DNA from: Methylocaldum sp002005105
Lineage (GTDB): Bacteria; Pseudomonadota; Gammaproteobacteria; Methylococcales; Methylococcaceae
Reading direction: 5' to 3'
DNA length: 64,000 nt
Assembly (NCBI RefSeq): GCF_051027545.1
Contig: NZ_CP194902.1
Coordinates: 248,001 to 312,000, forward strand
Part shown: piece after piece, positions 52,790-60,747 of the stretch
Position numbering within the stretch: the stretch's first letter is position 1
Layout: every line of letters starts with the position of its first letter
Notes under the pieces: generated by a model
What the model was told of the DNA's origin: nothing
The model's input: the letters and a program-made list of their open reading frames with translations, nothing else
Database searches by the model: none
Position numbers and translations under genes: made by a program

Positions 52790-53623
52790 CTACGAGTGAT
52801 TGCTTTCGAATTGCGCGAACCACTGCCCCGCCCCCAACGGCGAGGTCGGATCGTAATACAAGGACACCAGCTTCAAGTGTCCAAACGGCCCCAATTCCGG
52901 TCCCGGCAGCAAAGTACGGAACGCCTCCCCACCCATCAACTGATGGGTGATGGTTTGAAACAGGCGCGCCAGACGTCCGTTCCGCACCATCGTATCCAAC
53001 ATATGGGGTCCGGCGATAAGGTAAATGGTTCGGTAACCTAGCTCGCCCAGCCTGCGCGTTAGCACGTCGCCCTCCACCATTCTGCCCTTTCCCGCCAGAA
53101 TCACCTCGTAACCTTGCTTGCGCCAATAGTCCAGCTTTGCGGGGTCCGCCTGTTCTCCCGTAGCGATATAACAGGCTTGACGATGTTCTTTGATGGATGC
53201 CGGCATCGGAAAATCCAGACTGGCGCTCGCGATAATGATCGCCGGCTGAGGGCTCAGCCCCTGCTCCTCGCGCCACTTCGCGAGATCGCGAGTCGTATCC
53301 GTCAAACCGACTTGCAGAATGTTTCCCAAGCGCTTCTGCGCCAGTGAACGGAGATACCCGCCGTGAGTGATTAGGCAATCCGCCTGGCACTCCAGCTCCA
53401 GAAACAACCGAAAATCATCCGGCGTGGTCAGGCTTTTCGGAAGGTAAGTCTGACCGCTCGAATCCTCCAGCGCGATCCGCCCGTCCAGGCTGGTAAGGAA
53501 ATTGGCATAGACGAACGGCGAGTCGGGCGTGCCCTGCCGGTGCAGATTCAGTTGTAGATAAAGTCCTTCTAGAACGACTTCTTCAAAGGGTGGGGGAAAC
53601 AGACGAAAAACTTTCTTGGTCAT
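52790..53623 (-). CDS. RibD C-terminal-domain (DHFR-like) reductase
   Basis: A 277-residue protein with the RibD-C/dihydrofolate-reductase-like fold. Key parts are FVYANFLTSLDGRIALEDSS, DFRLFLELECQADCLITHGG, the cofactor region PAIIIASASLDFPMPASIKE, LTRRLGELGYRTIYLIAGPH and LFQTITHQLMGGEAFRTLLP. RibD reduces a pyrimidine in riboflavin synthesis, but stand-alone RibD-C homologues also act as pterin reductases. Being 26 bases upstream of a pteridine reductase-like SDR and next to folB/folK, a pterin role (folate or, in a methylotroph, tetrahydromethanopterin) is suspected; this is inference. Confidence 0.85.
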   Translation of the reverse strand: MTKKVFRLFPPPFEEVVLEGLYLQLNLHRQGTPDSPFVYANFLTSLDGRIALEDSSGQTYLPKSLTTPDDFRLFLELECQADCLITHGGYLRSLAQKRLGNILQVGLTDTTRDLAKWREEQGLSPQPAIIIASASLDFPMPASIKEHRQACYIATGEQADPAKLDYWRKQGYEVILAGKGRMVEGDVLTRRLGELGYRTIYLIAGPHMLDTMVRNGRLARLFQTITHQLMGGEAFRTLLPGPELGPFGHLKLVSLYYDPTSPLGAGQWFAQFESNHS

Positions 53624-53680
53624 TTAAAGAGAAAGGTGCCGTGTATAGATGCCTCGCACTGAAACGGAAGCAATTTTCGC

Positions 53681-53860
53681 ATGCTCGATACAAAACGTCC
53701 GGAATTTCCACATGTCGAATTTCATGACGATCGAAAGTATCGCTATCCTTCGGATAAAGCCGACCGGCCCGTCGCACTCGGCAATACTGGATTGCTGCGG
53801 TATCCGTCCGCTTTGAGTCAAGATCCTTCGCCCCGATTAAAGCTGGCCGAGGAGGATTGA
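53681..53860 (+). CDS. small ORF, 59 aa, with a terminator-like hairpin behind it
   Basis: An ATG-initiated frame of 59 codons, MLDTKRPEFPHVEFHDDRKY then RYPSDKADRPVALGNTGLLR, ending LKLAEED. The product is hydrophilic, with no signal or membrane segment and no recognised family. A weak GGAAG lies upstream. The stop codon is followed 11 bases later by an inverted repeat with a T-rich tail. The gap between flanking genes is about 415 bases, so it is a reasonable but unproven small gene. Confidence 0.42.
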   Translation: MLDTKRPEFPHVEFHDDRKYRYPSDKADRPVALGNTGLLRYPSALSQDPSPRLKLAEED

Positions 53861-53871
53861 TATGCTAAAAT

Positions 53872-53942
53872 GCCGCGAAAATTATCACAGTCATATTAAT
53901 TCAAGCCGGTATTTCGCGGCTTTTGTTTTTTGAAGGGGCTCC
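53872..53942 (+). terminator. possible terminator (long-loop hairpin)
   Basis: GCCGCGAAA and TTTCGCGGC pair perfectly around a 41-base loop and are followed by TTTTGTTTTTTG. The position fits a 3' end for the 59-codon ORF. The long loop makes it weaker than a classical terminator. Confidence 0.5.
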
Positions 53943-54038
53943 CGATCTACCGCGGAGGCTTGGGCGGCAATCACAACTCCCATCGGTCCGGCCCGAAGAA
54001 GAGGTTTTTAGCTTTAGCTTGGGAAGGAAAAAATACGC

Positions 54039-54380
54039 ATGAAAATAGATCTTATATTGGCGAAGACGTTCAAGTTCGTCGTATTCGTGTTGTTTACCTT
54101 TATGACGCTCGTCTACTTCGGCGTCATGCTGCTGTTGCCGCTGGACATACTGACCCAGATTGTTCGAATTTTCCACGGCATTGGCCTGCCGACCGTTCTC
54201 GCCGCCGGACTCGGTATCTCGGCCTTGGGCTACATCGGTTATCTCGTTTCGCGCATGCCGGAACTTTACAGACTCGTCGTCGATATCGGCGTGCAACTGA
54301 TCTCTTTCGGATACAGCCAAATTCAGCGCTTCGATCCGCTCATCGATTCGGGAAAGCAGACCGAGACCGGTACCGCTTAA
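54039..54380 (+). CDS. small membrane protein of unknown function, 113 aa
   Basis: Two or three hydrophobic segments are clear: FKFVVFVLFTFMTLVYFGVM LLLPLDIL near the N-terminus and LPTVLAAGLGISALGYIGYL in the middle, with a possible amphipathic third (LYRLVVDIGVQLISFGYSQI). The start has a good ribosome binding site (GGGAAGGA). It stands alone ahead of a rho-independent terminator and is not recognised as any named family. Confidence 0.7.
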   Translation: MKIDLILAKTFKFVVFVLFTFMTLVYFGVMLLLPLDILTQIVRIFHGIGLPTVLAAGLGISALGYIGYLVSRMPELYRLVVDIGVQLISFGYSQIQRFDPLIDSGKQTETGTA

Positions 54381-54447
54381 GGAACGTCGGTTCGTACGAT
54401 TACGCCATGCATTTCTAGCAAGCGATCGACCGGCAACCAACCCTGAC

Positions 54448-54472
54448 AAAAACCCCGCAATGCGGGGTTTTT
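54448..54472 (+). terminator. rho-independent terminator
   Basis: AACCCCGCA-ATGCGGGGTT type hairpin: AAAAACCCCGC and GCGGGGTTTTT pair around AAT, with the T run included. It ends the small membrane protein transcript and separates it from the mxa block. Confidence 0.9.
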
Positions 54473-54550
54473 CCTTTGCGCCTTCCGATGCTGTAACCTA
54501 TTGGGTCAGCTGCTGCACCTCTCCCTACTCCGTTGACCCGTTTCTGCGCT

Positions 54551-55579
54551 ATGTCTCGATACGATAAAGATACCTTGCTCTCAGATTGGCGGCAGCGCGC
54601 CCTGAGCTTCCAGCAAGAAATCGGAAACGCCGTAATCGGCCTCGATCACGCCATCCGCCAAATCACGCTAGCGATTTTCTCCCGCGGCCACGTCATGCTG
54701 GAAGGCGACGTCGGAGTGGGTAAAACGACTTTACTTAGAGCAGTCGCTAGGGGACTGGGCGGCGCTTACGAACGAATCGAGGGCACAATCGACCTGATGC
54801 CCAACGATCTCATTTACCATACCTATATCAACGAGGTAGGCAGGCCGCAGGTCGATCCGGGCCCCATCCTCAAGAACGGCGAGCAGCTTTCCGTTTTCTT
54901 CTTCAACGAGGTGAACCGGGCCCGCCCTCAAGTGCATTCATTACTGTTGCGGGTCATGGCCGAACGCAGCATAACGGCCTTCAACCGAGAGTATTTTTTC
55001 CCGCACCTCCTGGTTTTCGCCGATCGCAATCGGGTCGAGAAGGAAGAAACCTTCGAAATTCCCTCGGCGGCACGCGATCGTTTCCTGATGGAACTGCACA
55101 TCGAAACGCCACAGGACCCGGCTATGCAGCGTGCCTTGATGTTTGACCCCCGGTTTCACGACACCGATCGGCTGATAGAGGACGTACAGCCAGGCGTTCT
55201 GCCCTACCGCGACATTGCGGATATCGCCCGTGTCATTCAAGTCGAGATCAAGGCCAGCGACGCATTGCAACAATACGCGCTCGATCTCTGGCAGGCGACT
55301 CGGCGACCTCAGGATTACGGCATCAAAATGGACGGCGTGGACATGCGGCAATTGGTCCTGGCCGGCGCCAGCCCCAGGGGAATGAGCATGATGATGCGGG
55401 CGGCCCGGGTCTCGGCTTGGCTGAATGATCGGACCAGCCTGATCCCCGAGGACATTCGGCAGGTCTTCGTAGACACCACCGCTCACCGGGTCTTCTTCAA
55501 TCCGGTTTATGAACTTCGCCGAAGCGATCTGGTCGGTGAACTCATGAGCGGTATTCTGCAACGCGTCGCGGCGCCTTGA
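54551..55579 (+). CDS. mxaR: MoxR-family AAA ATPase (MxaR-like)
   Basis: A 342-residue MoxR ATPase. Walker A is EGDVGVGKTTLLRAVA and the arginine-finger/sensor region is FEIPSAARDRFLMEL. The Walker B strand reads FFFNEVNRARPQVHS, with Asn where relatives have Asp, although the Glu is kept. In methylotrophs mxaR is needed for active methanol dehydrogenase. A TTG six codons upstream is an alternative start. The stop overlaps the next gene's TTG start (TTGA), so they are coupled. Order with the following genes (DUF58, MxaA, VWA, TPR-like, VWA) matches mxaRSACKL. Confidence 0.88.
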   Translation: MSRYDKDTLLSDWRQRALSFQQEIGNAVIGLDHAIRQITLAIFSRGHVMLEGDVGVGKTTLLRAVARGLGGAYERIEGTIDLMPNDLIYHTYINEVGRPQVDPGPILKNGEQLSVFFFNEVNRARPQVHSLLLRVMAERSITAFNREYFFPHLLVFADRNRVEKEETFEIPSAARDRFLMELHIETPQDPAMQRALMFDPRFHDTDRLIEDVQPGVLPYRDIADIARVIQVEIKASDALQQYALDLWQATRRPQDYGIKMDGVDMRQLVLAGASPRGMSMMMRAARVSAWLNDRTSLIPEDIRQVFVDTTAHRVFFNPVYELRRSDLVGELMSGILQRVAAP

Positions 55580-56418
55580 TCCCCGAGTTTCATTATCACG
55601 TTAATTGGCGCTCACCGGGTGTCCATCCCGGCCACCACCGTAGCGCACGGCAGGGCGGCGGCTACGAATTCGCCGGTCATACGCTATTAACATCCAATCC
55701 GGACCCGCGAAATCTGGATATACGCGCCACACTGCACGATCCTTTCGAGCAGCTCATGGTGCGAACTTTTCGCCAAAGGAGCGCGATTCCCGTTTATGTA
55801 GTCGCCGACCTTTCGGCATCGATGGGTTTCCGGGGCACGAGATCGAAGACCGAACTGTTGGCCGAATTCACCGCTTCGGTGGCCTATACCGCCTACCGCA
55901 CCGGCGACTTCTTCGGCTTTATCGGCTGCGACAGCACGATACTCCAGGACATGCTCCTGCCGCTGCGCTGGCATAAAGGCGCCGCGCCGGAACTGTTGGA
56001 GAACCTCAAGAACCTCCGCCCTCGGGGCAGATCCTCCGACGGGCTGAACGAGGTCGTACCGTATCTCGGGAAACGGAAAGCCTTAGTATTTCTCGTTTCG
56101 GATTTTCATTTAACCCTGGATCGCCTCGATACACTGCTCAAGGCCCTGGTCCGCCATGATGTGGTGCCGGTGGTTTTATGGAACAGCGCCGAATTCGATC
56201 GGCTACCTTCGTGGGGTCTCGTTAATTTCGAAGACCCAGAGACCGGTGCCCGGCGGCGATTGCTCATGCGACCCGCGCTACGAGAGAAGATCAGTGCGTC
56301 GTTCGAGAAGCGCCGCGAGGAACTGGGGCAGATTTGCGCGCTTCATGGTCGAGAGCCGTTCTTCCTGATCGACCGTTTCGACCCGGACGAGCTGACCCGT
56401 TATTTTTATCGAACCTGA
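55576..56418 (+). CDS. mxaS: DUF58-domain protein (MxaS-like)
   Basis: A 280-residue DUF58 protein. The central FEQLMVRTFRQRSAIPVYVV ADLSASMGF is the family motif, including a degenerate VWA-type metal site (DLSAS). Further parts are LVFLVSDFHLTLDRL and VPVVLWNSAEFDRLP. DUF58 proteins usually follow MoxR ATPases and are thought to help it act on a client complex. It starts with TTG overlapping the mxaR stop. The N-terminal NWRSPGVHPGHHRSARQGGG is typical. Confidence 0.85.
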   Translation: MIPEFHYHVNWRSPGVHPGHHRSARQGGGYEFAGHTLLTSNPDPRNLDIRATLHDPFEQLMVRTFRQRSAIPVYVVADLSASMGFRGTRSKTELLAEFTASVAYTAYRTGDFFGFIGCDSTILQDMLLPLRWHKGAAPELLENLKNLRPRGRSSDGLNEVVPYLGKRKALVFLVSDFHLTLDRLDTLLKALVRHDVVPVVLWNSAEFDRLPSWGLVNFEDPETGARRRLLMRPALREKISASFEKRREELGQICALHGREPFFLIDRFDPDELTRYFYRT

Positions 56419-56421
56419 ACG

Positions 56422-57342
56422 ATGCGCCCGATGTTTAAACTGCTTTTCGGCTTGAGCCCGGCGCTTCTACTGGCCCCTGCCCTCGCCTGCTCCGCCGAAT
56501 TGACGCCTCGCATCGAGCCGTCGGCACCGCGGAATTTCGGCTATGTCATGGGAGACCTGATCGATTATCACGTCCTCATCACGGTACCCGAAAGCTATGC
56601 TTTGGAGACCGAATATCTGCCCAAGCCCGGCGCGCTCGATGAATGGCTGGATCTCCGCACCGTCAGTTGGACCAAGACTAACGCTAAAGACGTAGCCCAT
56701 TACCGACTGCGGCTGACCTATCAGGTGTTCAAAGGCGTACGGCAACCGGAAAAATTGACCATCCCGTCACTGCCGGTCCGTTTTCAGGGACAAGCCCCGC
56801 TAGAAGCGCGAACGCCGCCGTGGTATATCACGATCGCACCGATCATTCCGCCCGACATTGCAGACGAAAAAGTCGAAATCCGCGAATCCGTGGTACCGGA
56901 GCCGCTTCCGATCCTGTCACACCGCCTGAGGCTTATCGCCTATCTCGCCGGAACCCTGGCCGTACTGCCGCTTCTCGCATGGCGTTACGGCAAGCTGCCG
57001 TTCTTTACAAAGACAGCCCCGCCGTTTGCGCGCACCATGCGCGATCTCAAGAAGCTCAGCCGTAAACCGGCCGATGCCGATGCGTACCGGACCGCGATCA
57101 AGCTCCTGCACCGAGCCTTGGACGACACCGCCGGTTTTCGTCTGTTTGCCGGGGAATTGGAATCCTTCCTGGCAGACCATCCGGCCTTCGCCGAGCTTCG
57201 AGACGAGCTTAACCATTTCTTCGCCCTGTCCCGGCAAGTCTTTTTCACCGCCCCCGATGCACCGATACCAGCGGATTCCCTGTTTTCCCGGCTTGAAGCC
57301 TTATGCCGCCAGTGTGTCCTTGCTGAACGGAGGAGTGTTTGA
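56422..57342 (+). CDS. mxaA: MxaA-like protein
   Basis: A 306-residue exported membrane protein. The signal peptide is MRPMFKLLFGLSPALLLAPA LACSA. A periplasmic beta-rich domain follows (FGYVMGDLIDYHVLITVPES to PPWYITIAPIIPP), then one TM helix (LIAYLAGTLAVLPLLAWRYG) and a cytoplasmic helical C-terminus with LHRALDDTAGFRLFAGELES F. This matches MxaA, implicated in calcium insertion into methanol dehydrogenase. The stop overlaps the next start (TTGA). Confidence 0.85.
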   Translation: MRPMFKLLFGLSPALLLAPALACSAELTPRIEPSAPRNFGYVMGDLIDYHVLITVPESYALETEYLPKPGALDEWLDLRTVSWTKTNAKDVAHYRLRLTYQVFKGVRQPEKLTIPSLPVRFQGQAPLEARTPPWYITIAPIIPPDIADEKVEIRESVVPEPLPILSHRLRLIAYLAGTLAVLPLLAWRYGKLPFFTKTAPPFARTMRDLKKLSRKPADADAYRTAIKLLHRALDDTAGFRLFAGELESFLADHPAFAELRDELNHFFALSRQVFFTAPDAPIPADSLFSRLEALCRQCVLAERRSV

Positions 57343-58322
57343 GCATCGGGCTTTCCGCACCTTGGGCACTGATTCTCGGCATTACCGCCCTGATTCCTTT
57401 ATTAAAACGCGGGCAAGCCGCGATTTCCTATCCCTCCATCTCGATGCTCCCGAGCGATCCGCTGTCGACGATGCTCGATCGACTGCTGCGGTCTAGCGCC
57501 GCCGCTGCAGCGCTTAGTCTCAGCCTGGGCATCGCGGGTCCTTACTTGCATGAGCAATGGGTGGAAAGAGTCGGGACCGGGGCCCACATCGTGCTTCTGC
57601 TCGATAGGAGCAGCAGCATGAACGAGAATTTCTCCGGCAGCTATATGGGCGGTCGCGCGCAGGAAACCAAAGGCGCCATAGCCCGCAAGCTGCTGGCCGA
57701 ATTCGTCGCCCGACGGGAGCACGATCTGTTCGCCATGATCGATTTCTCGGCTGCACCAATCTACGTCATGCCTTTCACTCAAGATCGGCCGGCGATCTTA
57801 GCGGCTATCGAAGCGACCAGCGGTCGCGGTCACGGAGTAACCAACATCGCGCCCGGATTGGCGATGGCGCTCGATTTTTACAGCGGAAAACCGTTCACCG
57901 GGTCCCGAATCGTTCTGCTGGTCTCGGACGGAGCGGCGCGCATCGAAGAGGAAACCCGCGACCAGCTACGGCAATGGTTTCAGGAAACGCAGGCGACCCT
58001 TTACTGGATTTACCTCCGAAATCCAAGGAGCGGACGCCTTTCGGAGAAGCCGGTCAATCCGGGCGAAAGCACGACGCCGGAATATTTTCTACATCAATAT
58101 TTCCAAAACCTTGGCGTCCCCTATCGGGCTTTCGAGGCGGAAAATCCGGAAGCGCTGCAGCGCGCAATTCTAGAGGTCGAGCAGTTGGAAAATCTTCCGC
58201 TGCACTACCTGGAAAAACTGCCGCGAAGGGACATCTCCGGCTACTGCTATGCCGCTGCTCTCGCATTTCTGGCACTGCTCCTGAGCGCCAAAGCATTGGA
58301 GGTGAAGTCGTGGCCCGTTTGA
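57339..58322 (+). CDS. mxaC: VWA-domain protein (MxaC-like)
   Basis: A 327-residue membrane-anchored von Willebrand A protein. An N-terminal hydrophobic segment (APWALILGITALIPLL) and a second TM (SAAAAALSLSLGIAG) come first. The VWA domain has a complete MIDAS motif (IVLLLDRSSSMNE, VTNIAPGLAMAL, IVLLVSDGAARI). A C-terminal TM follows (YCYAAALAFLALLLSA). The TTG start is preceded by GGAGGAG. In the mxa cluster MxaC works with MxaA/K/L on the maturation of methanol dehydrogenase. Confidence 0.85.
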   Translation: MSIGLSAPWALILGITALIPLLKRGQAAISYPSISMLPSDPLSTMLDRLLRSSAAAAALSLSLGIAGPYLHEQWVERVGTGAHIVLLLDRSSSMNENFSGSYMGGRAQETKGAIARKLLAEFVARREHDLFAMIDFSAAPIYVMPFTQDRPAILAAIEATSGRGHGVTNIAPGLAMALDFYSGKPFTGSRIVLLVSDGAARIEEETRDQLRQWFQETQATLYWIYLRNPRSGRLSEKPVNPGESTTPEYFLHQYFQNLGVPYRAFEAENPEALQRAILEVEQLENLPLHYLEKLPRRDISGYCYAAALAFLALLLSAKALEVKSWPV

Positions 58323-58870
58323 TGCGAATGTGGCGCTCGCCGATGCTGATCTGGGGTCTTCTGGCAGCCCTCCTGGCCGGAGTCGTTTACGAAAGTTATG
58401 CCGTTTTCCGAATCGCCCGCCAAAACACTCTAATCTCCCAGCCGGAAAGGGTCGAGGTCGACGACAAAACACCGCCCGTTCTGGTACTCGCCAAAGCCCA
58501 TCGGCTCGAACGATCGGGCGAGACGCAGGAAGCCCTGCGCCTTTACACCACCATTCTCGAACGCGGCGACGAGCACCTTCGCGAGCAGGTTCATTACAAT
58601 CTTGGAACACTGTATCTTCGAGAGGCCGCCCAACTGTGGAACGCCAAAGGCGTATTGGAATATGTCCGTGTCAACACGCTGGTCGCCCTGGCCAAGGAAC
58701 AGTTGCAGAAGACTCTTCGGCTGAATCCGGCTAACTGGGATGCCCGTTTCAATCTCGAATACGCACATAGGATTACCCCGCCGGCCAAGGAGCGGGAAAA
58801 GGCGGATTGGCACGGAGCGAAACCCAGTGTATTCGCTACCGTGCCCACGATTCCGGGTGGTGCGCCGTGA
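58310..58870 (+). CDS. mxaK: MxaK-like membrane-anchored TPR protein
   Basis: A 186-residue protein. A single N-terminal TM (SPMLIWGLLAALLAGVVYES) is followed by TPR-like helices (PVLVLAKAHRLERSGETQEA LRLYTTILERG, VHYNLGTLYLREAAQLW, LQKTLRLNPANWDARFNLEY). The GTG at 58310 is favoured over the ATG at 58322 because GGAGGTGA lies just upstream. It overlaps mxaC by 13 bases. Position between the two VWA genes and architecture match MxaK. Confidence 0.82.
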   Translation: MARLMRMWRSPMLIWGLLAALLAGVVYESYAVFRIARQNTLISQPERVEVDDKTPPVLVLAKAHRLERSGETQEALRLYTTILERGDEHLREQVHYNLGTLYLREAAQLWNAKGVLEYVRVNTLVALAKEQLQKTLRLNPANWDARFNLEYAHRITPPAKEREKADWHGAKPSVFATVPTIPGGAP

Positions 58871-59793
58871 GGATGCGGCTCGTTCGCCGGGACTGGCGCA
58901 CGACGGCGCTGTTCGTTGCCACCGTGCTCGTGGCGCTGACCTTTGCCGATCCGAAACTCCCGCTGCCGCTTCGGGTCTATCGCTATGCCTTCGTCATCGA
59001 CATCACGCAAAGCATGAATGTCCGCGATTACCATGTCGCAAACATGCCGGCGGACCGGCTCAATTTCGTCAAGGAATCGATCCGGCAGGCGGTGCATGAT
59101 CTTCCGTGCGGCTCGGAAGTCGGGCTCGGACTTTTCACCACTCAGAGCGTTCAATTACTGTTCGAACCCATAGAAGTGTGCGAACACCTGCGCGTGATCG
59201 ACGATGTGCTCGCCCATGTCGACTGGCGCATGGCCTGGGCAGCCAACAGCTTTGTCGCTCAAGGCGTTTATGCCGCTATCCGGGACGTAAAAAACCGAGA
59301 TCCCGGCATTCGGCTGGCGCTCTTCACCGACGGCCAGGAAGCACCGCCGCAAACAATACGACCGACATTTTCCGGAAAACCGGGAGAAATCGCTGGCTTG
59401 ATCGTGGGTGTGGGCGGATTGCATCCGACCACAGTGCCGAAATACGATCGCGAAAACCGGCTCATCGGTTATTGGGAAAACACCGATATCGCGCAAATGC
59501 CGGAATCCAGCACAGCCTACGAAACAACCGAGACCGTACCCCGACCGCCGCGCGAAGGCTATTATCTTTCCTGGCTGGACGAAAACCATCTACGCGAACT
59601 GAGCGCGACAACCGGCCTCCGCTATCATCGTCTGGAAACGCCGGAAGGTCTCATGGACGCATTACGCGCCCCGGAATTCGTCGAGCGCCGCACGACCAAA
59701 ACCGACATTCGGTGGCTGCTAGGCATCGCAGCACTCTTGCTGTTCGCGACGGTCTACTTGATTGATGGTGGCGAAGCGTCAAAGAGGACTTGA
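58867..59793 (+). CDS. mxaL: VWA-domain protein (MxaL-like)
   Basis: A 308-residue protein with an N-terminal TM (TTALFVATVLVALTF), a VWA domain (AFVIDITQSMNVRDY, a MIDAS of DxTxS type, LALFTDGQEAPP) and a C-terminal TM (WLLGIAALLLFATVYLIDGG). The GTG start overlaps the mxaK stop (GTGA); an ATG two codons later is the alternative. It matches MxaL by order and architecture. No mxaD, mxaF, mxaJ, mxaG or mxaI is in the window. Confidence 0.84.
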   Translation: MRMRLVRRDWRTTALFVATVLVALTFADPKLPLPLRVYRYAFVIDITQSMNVRDYHVANMPADRLNFVKESIRQAVHDLPCGSEVGLGLFTTQSVQLLFEPIEVCEHLRVIDDVLAHVDWRMAWAANSFVAQGVYAAIRDVKNRDPGIRLALFTDGQEAPPQTIRPTFSGKPGEIAGLIVGVGGLHPTTVPKYDRENRLIGYWENTDIAQMPESSTAYETTETVPRPPREGYYLSWLDENHLRELSATTGLRYHRLETPEGLMDALRAPEFVERRTTKTDIRWLLGIAALLLFATVYLIDGGEASKRT

Positions 59794-59796
59794 GCG

Positions 59797-60012
59797 ATGT
59801 CTTTCGGGAAAATTCTCATCTACGTCGGTATCGGCCTGTTTCTGCTCGGATTGGTCCTATCCTACGCCCCGGGACTGTTCGGCTGGTTCGGAAAGCTTCC
59901 CGGTGATATCCGGATTCAGGACGAAAACCGGTACATCTTCATCCCCATCACCTCCATGATCATCATCAGCCTCGTGTTGACTCTGCTGATCAACCTGTTC
60001 TTTCGTCGCTAG
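59797..60012 (+). CDS. DUF2905-type small membrane protein
   Basis: A 71-residue protein with two TM helices (ILIYVGIGLFLLGLVLSYAP and IPITSMIIISLVLTLLINLF) flanking GWFGKLPGDIRIQDENRY, the conserved LPGDI loop of DUF2905 proteins. Function unknown. It starts three bases after mxaL, so it is in the same transcript, though it is not a known mxa gene. Confidence 0.88.
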   Translation: MSFGKILIYVGIGLFLLGLVLSYAPGLFGWFGKLPGDIRIQDENRYIFIPITSMIIISLVLTLLINLFFRR

Positions 60013-60376
60013 CCGGCGTCACAACCGCCGAGCTCGAGTCCGCTCGCGTCCATCGTCGCAGCTTCATCTAGCCGCGTGAACACCAGCACGGGTTTCCGCT
60101 AATGCCATATCAACTTATTGTTTTATTAGCATATTCTGTAACTCCTTTGGTCACGACCCGGTACGTTAACCCGGTATTCGGGAACAAGAATCCGCCCAGA
60201 AAGCGGCCGCGGCATGGAAATTTCAGTACATCCCGTAGGGTTACCGAAACACACCCGAAACCTGCCCCCCACCAAGGGCGACAGAGAAACGTCCCGTCGC
60301 GCGGGGAAACTTAAGTGACCGCGCGACGGCAAACGAATTGGCCAAACCTCATTAACGTCACCGAGCGAGGTAACAC
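60013..60376. other. intergenic stretch with an 11-bp GC-rich inverted repeat
   Basis: No gene is supported here. The only structure is CCGTCGCGCGG (60294-60304) and its exact complement CCGCGCGACGG (60319-60329), separated by 14 bases, about 50 bases before the cytochrome gene. There is no T run, so it is more likely an operator or a leader hairpin than a terminator. Confidence 0.55.
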
Positions 60377-60697
60377 ATGCGTAAATCGTTTTACCCCCTA
60401 AGAACGTGTTTCGTATTGATTACTGCCACGGCCACTCCACTAAGCGCCTTTTCCGAGCCTCCCGCCGGACGTCTCCTTGCCGCGCAATGCGCGCAATGTC
60501 ACGGAACCGACGGTTCGGGCTACGAGTCGCTGGCAGGGGAGTCTGCCGACGAGTTGTATGACGAGCTGATCGAAAGAAAGTACCGCCCGGTCGAGGACAT
60601 CATGGACAGGCAAGCCCGCGGTTATACCGATGATCAACTACGGTTGATCGCCGACTACCTTGGCTCGCTTCCGCGAGCCTCGTCCTCGGACGACTAG
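60377..60697 (+). CDS. monoheme cytochrome c (sulfide dehydrogenase cytochrome subunit-like)
   Basis: A 106-residue c-type cytochrome. The Sec signal is MRKSFYPLRTCFVLITATAT PLSAFS, the heme motif CAQCHGTDGSGYESLAGES gives CxxCH, and a Met axial ligand is likely in DIMDRQARGYTDDQLRLIAD. It is much shorter than the diheme FccA of purple sulfur bacteria, so it is of the monoheme type. The downstream flavoprotein gene, 50 bases away, makes a flavocytochrome c pairing likely. Confidence 0.88.
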   Translation: MRKSFYPLRTCFVLITATATPLSAFSEPPAGRLLAAQCAQCHGTDGSGYESLAGESADELYDELIERKYRPVEDIMDRQARGYTDDQLRLIADYLGSLPRASSSDD

Positions 60698-60747
60698 CCT
60701 CCTACCGCAGGACCAATGACGCCAACTCCCGACAGGAGAGACTAAAT

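Noticed and set aside
52764..53390. Extension of the SDR open frame over the RibD-C gene
   Set aside because: The SDR N-terminus (MVKSALVTGAARRIG) starts at 52763 behind AAGGGGAA; the upstream part is a shadow of the RibD-C gene.
60102..60314. 70-codon open frame before the cytochrome gene
   Set aside because: No ribosome binding site, and its C-terminal part runs into the inverted repeat at 60294.
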